DNA of 64,000 nucleotides from assembly GCF_002001205.1 (NCBI RefSeq), contig NZ_MUNZ01000104.1, positions 33,817 through 97,816 of the forward strand, given 5' to 3'. This document shows, piece by piece, positions 27,023 to 38,015 of this stretch (positions are counted from its first letter, which is position 1; the number at the start of each line of letters is the position of its first letter). This stretch comes from Hydrogenophaga sp. A37. Lineage in GTDB: Bacteria; Pseudomonadota; Gammaproteobacteria; Burkholderiales; Burkholderiaceae_C. Position numbers and translations under genes: made by a program. Below the pieces are notes generated by a model, which worked only from the letters and a program-made list of their open reading frames with translations, had not been told where the DNA came from and did not search any database.

Positions 27023-27970
27023 CTACGGCATGCCCACGACCGTGGTGAGGATCAGCAGGCCGGCGGGGTCTTCAGTCAGCTCGCTGCTGACCAGCACCTC
27101 GATGGCCTGGCCGTCGGACCGTCGCCAGCTGGCTTCTTGCCAACCGGTGCGTCCCTTGTCAAACAGGCGCCTGCAGTGCGTTTGCCACGACGCATCGTCG
27201 GCCCAGAGACCGCTCGCCGGCTGGCCCACGATCTGGTCGCCCGGGTACCCGAAACCACGCTCGAACGCCGGGTTGACCTCCAGCACGGTCTGCGTGCCCG
27301 CAAACTGGATCATGAGCGCGGTGGGGTTGAGCCGGAAGATGCGTTGGAACCGGCGCAGTGACTGGTCCCGCTCGTGCTCCAGCCGAAAGCGGTCTTCCAT
27401 CTGGTTGAGTTGCCGCAGGTAGGCCTCGTCGGTCGCCTTGCGCGTGTGGTGCAGCAACACCCCGATCACGCCCACGATGACGCTGCCCATCAGCCAGAAC
27501 CGCAGGTCGGGCGCCAGGTCGGATTTCACGAGATACCCACCGGCCTCCGCCCAGGTCAGCGCACCCAGGATGAGCAGGCCAGCGGCGGTGGCGACCCACA
27601 ACGCGCGCAGGCTCAGGTAAGTGCCCGCCATCACCACCGCGCCCAGCAGGCCCAGGGTCGCCGCGGAGCGGACCGAGCCGTCGTTGTAGATCTCGGCCGC
27701 AATGAACAACAGGCCACCGGCCAGCAGCGGCGTCAACCACTGGGGCCGATGCCGGCGCAGCATCAGGTACGACAGCAGCGCGGCGCCCCCCATCGAGAGG
27801 GACATGAAAGACCTCGACGCCCCGGGCGGGGCCAACACTTGATCGACCAGCGCCATGCCCAGCATCAACAGCGCAATCACCACCATCACCCAGCGCGCGC
27901 TGCGGTGGCTGCTTTGCCGCTGCCCCTGACGGATCTCGTCGGGGTCTTCCAGGGGACGCGAATCATGCAT
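27023..27970 (-). CDS. Membrane protein with C-terminal PAS domain (tandem paralogue 2)
   Basis: A 315-residue protein with about five hydrophobic segments over residues ~28-185, a short linker helix rich in charge (TDEAYLRQLNQMEDRFRLEHERDQSLRRF), and one PAS domain at ~205-310 (RIFRLNPTALMIQF...LEVNPAFERGFGYPGDQIVGQP). There is no kinase, GGDEF, EAL or HTH output domain. The start at 27970 overlaps the stop of the upstream paralogue by eight bases. It is a probable membrane sensor or partner subunit that signals by protein contact; ligand unknown. Confidence 0.72.
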   Translation of the reverse strand: MHDSRPLEDPDEIRQGQRQSSHRSARWVMVVIALLMLGMALVDQVLAPPGASRSFMSLSMGGAALLSYLMLRRHRPQWLTPLLAGGLLFIAAEIYNDGSVRSAATLGLLGAVVMAGTYLSLRALWVATAAGLLILGALTWAEAGGYLVKSDLAPDLRFWLMGSVIVGVIGVLLHHTRKATDEAYLRQLNQMEDRFRLEHERDQSLRRFQRIFRLNPTALMIQFAGTQTVLEVNPAFERGFGYPGDQIVGQPASGLWADDASWQTHCRRLFDKGRTGWQEASWRRSDGQAIEVLVSSELTEDPAGLLILTTVVGMP

Positions 27971-28979
27971 CGGTCCGGCCCTCCAGCGGCGCATAGACCG
28001 TGGGCAGCGCACTGGCCATGCTGCCTGGCATTCGCATCGCCGTGATCACCATGCCGTCATTCGGGTCGTCGTCCCGCTCGCAGCTGATCTGCAAGGCCAG
28101 CGGCCGCCCGTCGCGGCTCAGCGCCGTGATCGGGTGCCACCCGGTGCGCCGTGTGGCACGGCGGTCGCGGACAAAGCGCTGGTGGTCTTCGTCCTGCAAC
28201 CACAAGAACCCTTCGCGCCGGTTCAACACGTCCTTGCGCGCATAACCCAGCGTGCGCTCGAAAGCCTGGTTCACGTCCAGGATCACACCCGTGCGCGCCG
28301 ACTGCACGAAGATCGGCGTGGGGCTGGACTGGAACAGGCGCGCAAACCGGTCCTGCCCGATGTCGCGGTCGAGCTGGGTGTTCAGACGCTGCATCGCTTC
28401 GCGAAGGTGCAGTGCCTGCGCCATGCGCATCTGCGTCCGGTTCAGGTACATCATCGCGGCCACACCCAACAGGCTGATGCTCTGCGTCATCCAGGTCCGC
28501 CAGCCCACCACAAAACGGGGCTGGCCCGCCAGCATGCCGGCCGCGTCGGCCCAGGTCAGCACCCCGAGCAAGCTGATGGCGGCGACCGTGGTCCAGACCA
28601 GGCCACGGCGGCTCAGAAAAATGCCCGAAGCCACCTGCCCCATCAGGATCAGCGCGATGTTGACCGTTCGAACCGACCCGAAAAACCAGGTCGATGCCGC
28701 CGCCATGCCAAACAGGAACACCACCAGCAGCCAGGCCACGCTGTTGTAGTGACGGAACTTCAGGAGCACCCAGGACAGCGCGCCCATGACCGCCAGCACC
28801 AGCGTCATCATGCTGTCGGCCGTGGCCGGCACGCCCGTGAGCCGATCCACCGAAAACAGGCCCAGCCCCAGCACCGCCGTCATCCACGACAGCCGCATGG
28901 CCATCTTCGAGCGCGCGGCCACGATGGACGGTGGCTCGGGCCACGAAGGTGCATGGGAAAAGCGCGAGAGATCGATCAA
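27963..28979 (-). CDS. Membrane protein with C-terminal PAS domain (tandem paralogue 1)
   Basis: A paralogue of the next gene with the same plan: about five membrane segments (LSWMTAVLGLGLFSVDRL, VAWLLVVFLFGMAAAS and others), a linker, and a terminal PAS domain (ARLFQSSPTPIFVQS...ILDVNQAFERTLGYARKDVL). The N-terminus is unclear. The TTG at 28979 gives a lead-in matching the paralogue's length, an ATG at 28904 would shorten it to 313 residues, and the frame is open to 29102. No output domain is fused. The pair probably arose by tandem duplication. Confidence 0.68.
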   Translation of the reverse strand: MIDLSRFSHAPSWPEPPSIVAARSKMAMRLSWMTAVLGLGLFSVDRLTGVPATADSMMTLVLAVMGALSWVLLKFRHYNSVAWLLVVFLFGMAAASTWFFGSVRTVNIALILMGQVASGIFLSRRGLVWTTVAAISLLGVLTWADAAGMLAGQPRFVVGWRTWMTQSISLLGVAAMMYLNRTQMRMAQALHLREAMQRLNTQLDRDIGQDRFARLFQSSPTPIFVQSARTGVILDVNQAFERTLGYARKDVLNRREGFLWLQDEDHQRFVRDRRATRRTGWHPITALSRDGRPLALQISCERDDDPNDGMVITAMRMPGSMASALPTVYAPLEGRTDA

Positions 28980-29160
28980 GGCAACGCGGGGTGAATGTGC
29001 ATTCCGTCCGGGAATTCCGCCCTGGACTTTCCAGAGGCGTGCAGCATAACCGCGTGGGGCAGACAGCCAGGTCATGAGCGAAGCGGCATGATGTCCCGCC
29101 ACCCAACACCGTCACCCCGAAAGGAGCGCATGCCATCGCAGCCCTTCAGGCAGTCTGCGC

Positions 29161-29493
29161 TCATGCGAGCTCGAAGATGCGGTCCATGAACACCCATTTG
29201 TCTCCCGGTGGCGTCCACGGCGTGGGGGCCTGGTAGGTCCACATCAGTGCTTCCCAGCGCTCGATAACCGGGTTGGCCAGCGAGGCCTCGGCCATCCCCT
29301 GCACGCTGTACACGGCGGGATCCACCTCCAACACCATGAACAGGCGCGTGCCCAGGCGGTAGATCTCCATGCCCAGCACACCCTGCGCATACAGGTGGTC
29401 GCGCACCTCGGGCCAGATGCTTTTGTGGGCTTCTTCGTAGTCGGCGATGCGCTGGGCGTCGTCCACCAGATCGAGAGCAAGGGCGTAGCGCAT
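29161..29493 (-). CDS. L-rhamnose/L-fucose mutarotase family protein
   Basis: A 110-residue protein of the RhaM-like (DUF718) family. YEEAHKSIWPEVRDHLYAQGVLGMEIYRLGTRLFMVLEVD holds the conserved His and acidic residues of the active site. It should speed interconversion of sugar anomers, supplying the pyranose form needed by the L-fucose dehydrogenase encoded next. It is the last gene of the leftward L-fucose operon. Confidence 0.85.
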   Translation of the reverse strand: MRYALALDLVDDAQRIADYEEAHKSIWPEVRDHLYAQGVLGMEIYRLGTRLFMVLEVDPAVYSVQGMAEASLANPVIERWEALMWTYQAPTPWTPPGDKWVFMDRIFELA

Positions 29494-29502
29494 GCGGGGT
29501 CT

Positions 29503-31209
<1,707 letters not shown>

Positions 31210-31213
<4 letters not shown>

Positions 31214-32496
31214 GCGGCCCGGGGCTGGAATTCGTATTGGCTCAGTGACTCAGGCTTCATCTCGATCGAGAAGCCCGGGGCCAACGGTGGCATGTAGGCC
31301 GCGCCACGGATGACGCAAGGGTCTTTGAAGTGCTCGTGCAGGTGGTCAACAAATTCGATCACTCGCCCCTCGCGCGTGCCGGCAATGCACAGGTAGTCGA
31401 TCATGGAGAGGTGCTGCACGTACTCGCACAGGCCCACGCCGCCCGCGTGCGGGCACACCGGCAAGTTGTACTTGGCCGCCATCAGCATCACGGCCAGGAT
31501 CTCGTTCACGCCGCCCAGGCGGCAGGCGTCGATCTGCACCACGTCGATGGCGCCGCGCATGATGAGCTGCTTGAAGATGATGCGGTTCTGGCACATCTCG
31601 CCCGTGGCCACCTTGACCGGCGCCACGCCTTCGCGAATCACGCGGTGGCCCTCGATGTCGTCAGGGCTGGTGGGCTCTTCGATGAACCAGGGCTTGGCAA
31701 AAGCCAGTTCGCGCACCCAGTCCACCGCCTGGTTCACGTCCCACACCTGGTTGGCGTCGATCATCAGGTGGCGGTCCGGTCCCAGCACCTCGCGCGCGAT
31801 GCGCAGACGGCGGATGTCGTCGGCCTTGTCGCGGCCCACCTTGAGCTTGATGTGGTTGAAGCCGGCGTCGATGGCGGCCTGGCACAGGCGGCGCAGCTTG
31901 TCGTCGTCGTAGCCCAGCCAGCCGGCCGAGGTGGTGTAGCAGGGGTAGCCCTCGCGCTGCAGCGTGGCCCAGCGCTCTTCTTTGCCCACGGCGCGCTCCT
32001 TGAGCAGCGCCAGCGCCTCTTCGGGCGTGATGCAGTCGGTGATGTAGCGGAAGTCGATCAGCTTGACGATCTCTTCCGGGCTCATGCGCGCCACCAGCTC
32101 CCACACCGGCACGCCTTCCTGCTTGGCCCAGAGGTCCCACACGGCGTTGACGACCGCGCCCGTGGCCAGGTGGATGGCGCCCTTGTCGGGGCCGATCCAG
32201 CGCAGCTGGCTGTCGGAGGTGATGTGGCGCCAGAAGCGCCCCATGTCCTCGGTCACCCAGGCCATGTCCAGGCCCACCACCAGGTGGCGCATGGCTTCGA
32301 TGGCGGCGCAGCAGATCTGATTGCCGCGCCCGATGGTGAAGGTCAGGCCGTGGCCTTCCAGCCCCGGCTGGTCGGTTTCGAGCACCACATAGGCCGCGGA
32401 ATAGTCCGGGTCCGGGTTCATGGCGTCCGAGCCATCCAGATGCTGGGACGTGGGGAAGCGCACGTCGATGACGCGCATGGAAACGATGACGCTCAT
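31210..32496 (-). CDS. L-fuconate dehydratase (enolase superfamily)
   Basis: A 428-residue enzyme predicted to dehydrate L-fuconate to 2-keto-3-deoxy-L-fuconate. HIKLKVGRDKADD supplies the catalytic Lys, and the metal ligands are in LMIDANQVWDVN, WFIEEPTSPDD and VATGEMCQNR. The acid-base His is in VCPHAGGVGLCEYVQHLSMID. SVIVSMRVIDVRFPTSQHLDGSDAMNPDPDYSAAYV is a characteristic FucD N-terminus. The start at 32496 is preferred because AGGT lies upstream and the frame above it is not coding-like. Confidence 0.92.
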
Positions 32497-32516
32497 GGGG
32501 TACCTGTGTCGGTGGT

Positions 32517-33371
32517 CTAGGCTTGGACTGTGGTTTGGGTCTGCACGCCCAGGCCGTCGATGCCCAGGCGCATGGTCTGCCCGGCACGCAGGTAGACCGG
32601 TGGCTTCTGCCCCAGGCCCACGCCCGGCGGGGTGCCGGTGGAGATCACGTCGCCCGGCTGCAGGCTCATGAATCGGCTGAGGTAGCTGACCAGGAAGGCC
32701 ACGCCATAGACCATGGTGGCGGTGCTGCCGTCCTGGTAACGCTTGCCGTCCACCTCCAGCCACATCCTGAGCGCCTGCGGGTCGGGCACTTCGTCGGCGG
32801 TCACGAGCCAGGGGCCGGTGGGGCCGAAGGTGTCGCAGCCCTTGCCCTTGTCCCAGGTGCCGCTGCGGTCGAGCTGGTATTCGCGTTCAGACACATCGTT
32901 CACCACGCAGTAGCCCGCCACATGGGACAGCGCGTCGGCTTCCTCGATGTAGCGTCCGCCTTTGCCGATGACCACGCCCAGCTCCACTTCCCAGTCGGTC
33001 TTCACCGAGCCACGGGGAATCTCCACCGCGTCGTCGGGTCCGACGATCGCGCTGGTCCATTTGTTGAATACCACCGGCTCGGGCGGCACCGGCATGTTGC
33101 TCTCGGCCGCGTGGTCGGAGTAGTTGAGCCCGATGCAGATGAATTTGCCCACCTGGCCCACGCAGGCACCCAGGCGCAGGTCCCGTTGCGGCGTGCCGGC
33201 CACCAGCGGCAGGCTGTCGATGTTGAGAGCTTGCAGGCGCGCCAGGCTCTCGGGCAGCAAGGCCGCGCCGGCCACGTCGGCGATCACGCCGGAGAGGTCG
33301 CGCACACGACCCTGGGCGTCGAGCACGCCGGGCTTTTCCTGGCCGGTTGGCCCAAAGCGCAAGAGTTTCAC
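32517..33371 (-). CDS. Fumarylacetoacetate hydrolase-family protein, probable 2,4-diketo-3-deoxy-L-fuconate hydrolase
   Basis: A 284-residue FAH-family hydrolase. GKFICIGLNYSDHAAES, the metal-binding glutamates in DWEVELGVVIGKGGRYI, and GDVISTGTPPGVG are all present. In the L-fucose pathway the homologue cleaves 2,4-diketo-3-deoxy-L-fuconate to pyruvate and L-lactate, which fits its place between the dehydratase and transporter genes. It is about the normal length. Confidence 0.87.
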   Translation of the reverse strand: MKLLRFGPTGQEKPGVLDAQGRVRDLSGVIADVAGAALLPESLARLQALNIDSLPLVAGTPQRDLRLGACVGQVGKFICIGLNYSDHAAESNMPVPPEPVVFNKWTSAIVGPDDAVEIPRGSVKTDWEVELGVVIGKGGRYIEEADALSHVAGYCVVNDVSEREYQLDRSGTWDKGKGCDTFGPTGPWLVTADEVPDPQALRMWLEVDGKRYQDGSTATMVYGVAFLVSYLSRFMSLQPGDVISTGTPPGVGLGQKPPVYLRAGQTMRLGIDGLGVQTQTTVQA

Positions 33372-33387
33372 AGTAGTTCCTTAGATG

Positions 33388-33492
33388 TCCCCCCGCGCCG
33401 CGCCCGGGGGCGCGTCACCCCCCAGGGGGCAACACGAGCGGCCCGGCGGAGCCGGTTCCGCCGTGTTCTGGCACGGAGCGCGGGGGAGCGTT
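33388..33492. repeat. Comamonadaceae-type GC-rich extragenic repeat
   Basis: The gap between the hydrolase and binding-protein genes is filled by a G/C-run palindromic sequence: CCCCCCGCGCC, GCCCGGGGGCGC, CCCCCCAGGGGGC and CGGCGGAGCCGG. This style of block is scattered between genes in many Comamonadaceae genomes. It can fold strongly and may modulate the level of downstream message within the operon. No coding content. Confidence 0.6.
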
Positions 33493-33498
33493 GGTTGA

Positions 33499-34440
33499 TC
33501 AGTCGTACAGAACCGCGGCGACCTTGGGGTCGTTCATGTTCGACTTGTCGTAGTAGTAAAAGCCGGTGTCGATGATCTTGGGCAGTTTCTCGCCCTTGAG
33601 CGCCTTGACCGCCGCTTCCACCGTCTTGTAGCCAATGCCCACGGGGTTCTGGGTGATGGAGCCGGCGATGGTGCCGTCGTTGATCATGTCTTTCTGCGCC
33701 TTGCCGGAGTCGAAGCCGATGATCACCACGCCCGTCTTCTTGGCTTCCTTGACACCTTTGCCCGCACCGATGGCGCCGGGCTCATTGGTGCCGAAGATGC
33801 CCTTGAGCTTGGGGTGGGCCTGCATCAGCGTCTTGGCGATCTCGGCCGACTTCAGCTGGTCACCGCCGTACTGCACGTCCACCACCTTGATCTTGGGGTA
33901 CTTGGCCTTGATCTGGTTCAGGAAGCCGTCGCGGCGGTCCACGCCGGTGCGGCTGGTCTGGTCGTGGGCGATCACGGCCACTTCACCTTCGCCACCGATC
34001 TTCTCGGCCATCTTGTCGGCGGCCAGGGCCGCGGCAGCCACGTTGTTGGTGGTGGCCGTCGTCACCGGAATGTCGCTGTCCACGCCCGAGTCAAACGCGA
34101 TCACCGGGATCTTGGCCGCTTGCGCCTTCTTCAGCAGCGGAATGGCGGCCTTGCTGTCCAGCGCGGCGAAGCCGATGGCGGCCGGTTTCTTGGCCATGGC
34201 GGCCGAGAGCATGTCGATCTGCTTGTCCACCTGCTGCTCGGTTTCGGGGCCTTCGAAGGTGACCTTCACCTTGTAGTCCTTGGCAGCCTGGTCAGCGCCC
34301 TGCTTCACGGCCTGCCAGAACTGATGCTGGAAGCCCTTGGACACCAGGGGGATGTAGATCTCCTGGGCCGATGCGAAGCTGGTGAAGCCAGCCAATGCCA
34401 GGCCAGCGGTGAGGGCCAGCAGTTTTCTCTTTGTGTTCAT
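33499..34440 (-). CDS. Sugar ABC transporter substrate-binding protein (ribose type)
   Basis: A 313-residue periplasmic receptor of the RbsB-like family with a Sec signal peptide (cleavage near residue 25, after SFASA). EIYIPLVSKGFQHQFWQAVKQGADQAAKDYKVKVTFEGP and IPVIAFDSGVDSDIPVTTATTNNVAAAALAADKMAEKI are typical. It works with the permease and ATPase encoded just upstream. L-fucose is the likely ligand because every other gene of the operon serves that sugar. Confidence 0.9.
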   Translation of the reverse strand: MNTKRKLLALTAGLALAGFTSFASAQEIYIPLVSKGFQHQFWQAVKQGADQAAKDYKVKVTFEGPETEQQVDKQIDMLSAAMAKKPAAIGFAALDSKAAIPLLKKAQAAKIPVIAFDSGVDSDIPVTTATTNNVAAAALAADKMAEKIGGEGEVAVIAHDQTSRTGVDRRDGFLNQIKAKYPKIKVVDVQYGGDQLKSAEIAKTLMQAHPKLKGIFGTNEPGAIGAGKGVKEAKKTGVVIIGFDSGKAQKDMINDGTIAGSITQNPVGIGYKTVEAAVKALKGEKLPKIIDTGFYYYDKSNMNDPKVAAVLYD

Positions 34441-34535
34441 GTTTTGTCTCCGGTTGAAAAAGTGCATGTCGAACGAAATCACAGGGAAGAAAGGTGGGGG
34501 GCAAGGTGAAGGACTTGGGGCGTGGCGCGCTCTCC

Positions 34536-35537
34536 TTATGGCTTGTTGCGACGCAGGTTGTCGGTGTAGACGGCCAGGATGATGATCAGCCCGGTGAGCA
34601 CCATCTGCCACTCTTGCGCCACCGACATGATGCGCAAGCCGTTGATCAGCACGCTCATGATGAAAGCGCCAATGATGGTTCCCAGGATCGTGCCCACGCC
34701 ACCGCTGAGCGAGGTGCCGCCGATCACCACGGCGGCGATGGCGTCGAGTTCGTAGCCCTGGCCCAGGGCCGGTTGGGCCGAGTTCAGGCGCGAGGCGATC
34801 AGCAGACCCGAGATGCCGCAGATACCGCCGGCAAAGGTGTAGATGATGACCTTCCAACGGTCCACGTTCACGCCCGACAGGCGCACCGCTTCCTCGTTGC
34901 TGCCCAGGGCAAAGGTGTAGCGGCCCAGGGCCGTCTTGTTCAGCACCAGCGCGCACACCGCGGCCACCAGGAACAGGATGAGCACGCCATTGGGAATGGG
35001 CAGCGAGGGGAACACGTCGCCGATCAGCGAGCCCAGCGAGATCTGATCGAAGCCTTCCACGTCGCTGAAGTAGATCGGGCGTGTCTGCGTGATCAGCAGC
35101 GACAGGCCCTTGAGCAGCATCATCATGCCCAGCGTGGCAATGAAGGGCGGCACCTTGAGCTTGGTGATGACCAGCCCCGACACACCGCCCGACAGTGCAC
35201 CCATGGCCAGCGCGCACGCAATGCCCAGTGGCAAGGGGAAGCCCAGGTTCACGATGAAGACACCGGCCATCACGGCGCAGAAGGTCATCAACACGCCCAC
35301 CGAGAGGTCGATGCCCGAGGTGATGATGACGAAGGTGCTGGCGATGGCGAGCACGCCGATGACCGTGGTGGACTGCAGGATGCCGATGAAGTTGTCCTGC
35401 GTCATGAAGGCGTCGGGCTTGAGCACGCTGAACACCACCAGCAGCGCGATCAGGCTGGCGAAGGCCAGCAGCTTTTGTTTGGCCTGCGCCCCGAAAAAGC
35501 GGGCCAGCCAGGAGAAGGGGGAAGTTGCTTGGGTCAT
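34536..35537 (-). CDS. Sugar ABC transporter permease (RbsC type)
   Basis: A 333-residue inner-membrane permease with 8-10 helices. The family motifs ITSGIDLSVGVLM, PPFIATLGMMMLLKGLSLL, GSNEEAVRLSGVNVDRWK and LDAIAAVVIGGTSLSGGVGTILGTIIGA are all present. It forms the membrane channel for the neighbouring receptor and ATPase. Confidence 0.92.
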   Translation of the reverse strand: MTQATSPFSWLARFFGAQAKQKLLAFASLIALLVVFSVLKPDAFMTQDNFIGILQSTTVIGVLAIASTFVIITSGIDLSVGVLMTFCAVMAGVFIVNLGFPLPLGIACALAMGALSGGVSGLVITKLKVPPFIATLGMMMLLKGLSLLITQTRPIYFSDVEGFDQISLGSLIGDVFPSLPIPNGVLILFLVAAVCALVLNKTALGRYTFALGSNEEAVRLSGVNVDRWKVIIYTFAGGICGISGLLIASRLNSAQPALGQGYELDAIAAVVIGGTSLSGGVGTILGTIIGAFIMSVLINGLRIMSVAQEWQMVLTGLIIILAVYTDNLRRNKP

Positions 35538-35570
35538 GGAATGCCTTGTGGGTCTCGGTCTTGGTCTTGG

Positions 35571-37094
35571 TCAGTCACGGAGCGTGGCCAGGGCCATCAG
35601 GTTTTCTTGCGTCGCCTGGTGGCCCGCCACCTCACCGGTGATGCGGCCTTCGCACATCACCAGCACGCGGTGGCTCAGCTGCAGCACCTCGGGCAGTTCG
35701 GAGGAAATCACCACGATGGCGCGGCCCTGCGCGGCCAGGTCGATCAGCAGTTTGTAGATTTCGCTCTTGGCGCCCACGTCGATGCCGCGCGTGGGTTCGT
35801 CGAAGAACAGGATGTCGCAGTCCTGCACCAGCCATTTGGCGATCACCACCTTCTGCTGGTTGCCGCCAGAGAGCAGGCGCGCGGTCTGGGTGAGCGAGGG
35901 CGTCTTGATGCGCAGCTTCTCCACCATCTGCTGCGACACCTGGTGGATCGCCGCGCGGTTCAGGAACATGCCCCACTTCAACCAGCGCTTGAGGCTGGGC
36001 AGGGTGATGTTCGATTCGACGTCCATGCCCGTGGCCAGGCCGAAGTGCTTGCGGTCCTCGGAGAGGTAGCCCATGCCCGCGCGCACCGCGTCCTGCGGCG
36101 AGCCGATGCGCATGCGCTGGCCGCGCACATGGATCTCGCCCGAGTCCAGCGGGTCGGCGCCGAACACGGCGCGCGCCACCTCGGTGCGCCCCGCGCCCAT
36201 GAGACCGGCGAAGCCGACGATCTCACCGCGGCGCACCGAGAAGCTCACGTCGCGGATCGCACGGCCCCGGTTCAGGCCCCGCACCTCCAGCAGCACCTCG
36301 TTGGCCGAGGTGTCTGGGATGTGTTTTTCTGTGTGTTCCAGGTAGCGCCCCACCATCATCGCGATCACCTGCGCCATGGGGGTGTCGGCGGGCACGGTGT
36401 CGATGGTGGCGCCGTCGCGCATCACGGTGACGCGGTCGGCGATGCGCTGGATCTCGTCCATCTTGTGCGAGATGTAGACGATGCCCACACCCTCGGCCTT
36501 CAGCTGGCGGATGATGCGGAACAGCTCCTCGATCTCGGCGTTGTTCAGTGCGGCGGTGGGCTCGTCCATGATGAGCACGCGGGTCTTGAACGACAGCGCC
36601 TTGGCGATCTCCACCATCTGCTGGCGCGCCACCGTGAGCTCGCCCACGGGCGTGGTGGGCGCGAGCACCAGGTGCAGGCGGTCAAACAGCGCCTGGGTGT
36701 TCCGGTTGAGCTGGTCTTCGTCCAGCAGCAGGCCCGCGACCTTGCGCGGCTCGCGCCCGAGGAAGATGTTCTGTGCCGCCGTGAGGTGGCCCATCAGGTG
36801 CAGCTCCTGGTGGATGATGCCGATGGCCAGCGACTGCGCGTGCGCCGGGCTCTCGATTTCCACCGGTTCGCCGTCGAGCCGCACCTCGCCGCTGTCCTTG
36901 CGGTAGACCCCCGCCAGGATCTTCATCAGCGTGGACTTGCCCGCGCCGTTTTCTCCCATCAGTGCATGGACTTCGCCGGGGCGCAGGTCGAACCGCACCC
37001 CGTCCAGCGCCTTGACGCCGGGGAAGGACTTGCAGAGGTTCTGGACCGAAATCAGGGGTGCCACGACGTGACCTGGGCTGGGCATGCTGTCCAT
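35571..37094 (-). CDS. Sugar ABC transporter ATP-binding protein (RbsA type, two NBDs)
   Basis: A 507-residue protein with two fused nucleotide-binding domains. The first has Walker [10 protein letters not shown] (~residue 47) and [11 protein letters not shown]. The second has the degenerate loop [16 protein letters not shown] typical of this family, the signature [15 protein letters not shown], and [16 protein letters not shown]. It energises the adjacent permease and starts four bases after the dehydrogenase gene. Confidence 0.93.
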   Translation of the reverse strand: MDSMPSPGHVVAPLISVQNLCKSFPGVKALDGVRFDLRPGEVHALMGENGAGKSTLMKILAGVYRKDSGEVRLDGEPVEIESPAHAQSLAIGIIHQELHLMGHLTAAQNIFLGREPRKVAGLLLDEDQLNRNTQALFDRLHLVLAPTTPVGELTVARQQMVEIAKALSFKTRVLIMDEPTAALNNAEIEELFRIIRQLKAEGVGIVYISHKMDEIQRIADRVTVMRDGATIDTVPADTPMAQVIAMMVGRYLEHTEKHIPDTSANEVLLEVRGLNRGRAIRDVSFSVRRGEIVGFAGLMGAGRTEVARAVFGADPLDSGEIHVRGQRMRIGSPQDAVRAGMGYLSEDRKHFGLATGMDVESNITLPSLKRWLKWGMFLNRAAIHQVSQQMVEKLRIKTPSLTQTARLLSGGNQQKVVIAKWLVQDCDILFFDEPTRGIDVGAKSEIYKLLIDLAAQGRAIVVISSELPEVLQLSHRVLVMCEGRITGEVAGHQATQENLMALATLRD

Positions 37095-37098
37095 GGGC

Positions 37099-37860
37099 TC
37101 AGATGGTCACGCCGCCGTCGACCAGCAGCGTCTGTCCGGTGACGAAGCGCGATTCGTCGCTGGCCAGGTACACCACCATGGGCGAGATGTCGTCCACCGT
37201 GGCCAGGCGGCCCATGGGCTGGCGCGCGATGAAGTCCTTTTCGGCCTGCACCGGGTCGGCCGCGGAAGCGATGCGCCCGCGCAGCGACGGCGTGTCCACC
37301 GTGCCCGGGCACAGCGCGTTGGCGCGCAGGCCCTGCTTGACGTAGTCGGCCGCGAGCGACTTGGTCAGCCCGATCACGGCGGCCTTGGTGGCCCCGTAGG
37401 CGCAGCGGTTGGCAAAGCCCTTGATGCTCGACGCCATGGACGCCATGTTGATGACCGACACGCTGACATCCTGCGTGCGGGCCTTCTCCAGCATGGCCGG
37501 CATGAAGGCGCGCGTCATGCGAAACATGCTCTTCACGTTCAGGTCGAAGCTCAGGTCCCAGTCGGCCTCGGCGCACTCCAGCATGCTGCCGTTGGCCACC
37601 ATGCCCGCGCAGTTGAACAAGGCATCCAGCGCGGGGGTGCACTGCGCCAGCGCGTGCACGGCGCCACTGTCGCGCACGTCCAGCCACACCACCTCGATGC
37701 CCGGGTGCTCCACGGCCAGTTGGTCGAGCAGCAGTTGGTTGATGTCGGTGGCGATCACCCGCGCGCCCTCGGCCGCACAGGCGAGGGCGCTGGCGCGACC
37801 AATGCCCTGCGCCGCCGCGGTGATGAGGATGGTTTTGCCTGCCAGACGACCTTCACGCAT
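37099..37860 (-). CDS. Short-chain dehydrogenase, probable 2-keto-3-deoxy-L-fuconate dehydrogenase
   Basis: A 253-residue [19 protein letters not shown] is the cofactor motif, [12 protein letters not shown] the structural motif, and Ser in [12 protein letters not shown] with YGATKAA gives the catalytic Ser-Tyr-Lys. The sequence resembles the human BDH2/bacterial 2-keto-3-deoxy-L-fuconate dehydrogenase branch. It would form the 2,4-diketo compound used by the FAH-family hydrolase. It is the promoter-proximal gene of the operon, facing the IclR regulator. Confidence 0.86.
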   Translation of the reverse strand: MREGRLAGKTILITAAAQGIGRASALACAAEGARVIATDINQLLLDQLAVEHPGIEVVWLDVRDSGAVHALAQCTPALDALFNCAGMVANGSMLECAEADWDLSFDLNVKSMFRMTRAFMPAMLEKARTQDVSVSVINMASMASSIKGFANRCAYGATKAAVIGLTKSLAADYVKQGLRANALCPGTVDTPSLRGRIASAADPVQAEKDFIARQPMGRLATVDDISPMVVYLASDESRFVTGQTLLVDGGVTI

Positions 37861-38015
37861 AAGGGAAACCTCGGTTGAATAAATTCACAGATAAACAAAC
37901 AATCCACGTATGAACAAATCATAGGTGCGATTCATCCCCAACCGGCTCGGTAGTTTCCCTAGCGACGCCTGCGGTACAAAGCAGCGCGACCCAAGCCACC
38001 CATTGCGAGACCAGC
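37861..38015. promoter_or_regulatory. Divergent promoter region of the L-fucose operon and IclR gene
   Basis: A strikingly A/T-rich patch at about 37878-37922 sits in an otherwise G/C-rich gap. On the minus strand it offers TTGTTC followed by TATCTG 18 bases on, a possible promoter for the fucose operon. IclR-type operators are weak palindromes and I cannot define one with confidence; the A/T patch is the best candidate. Confidence 0.45.
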
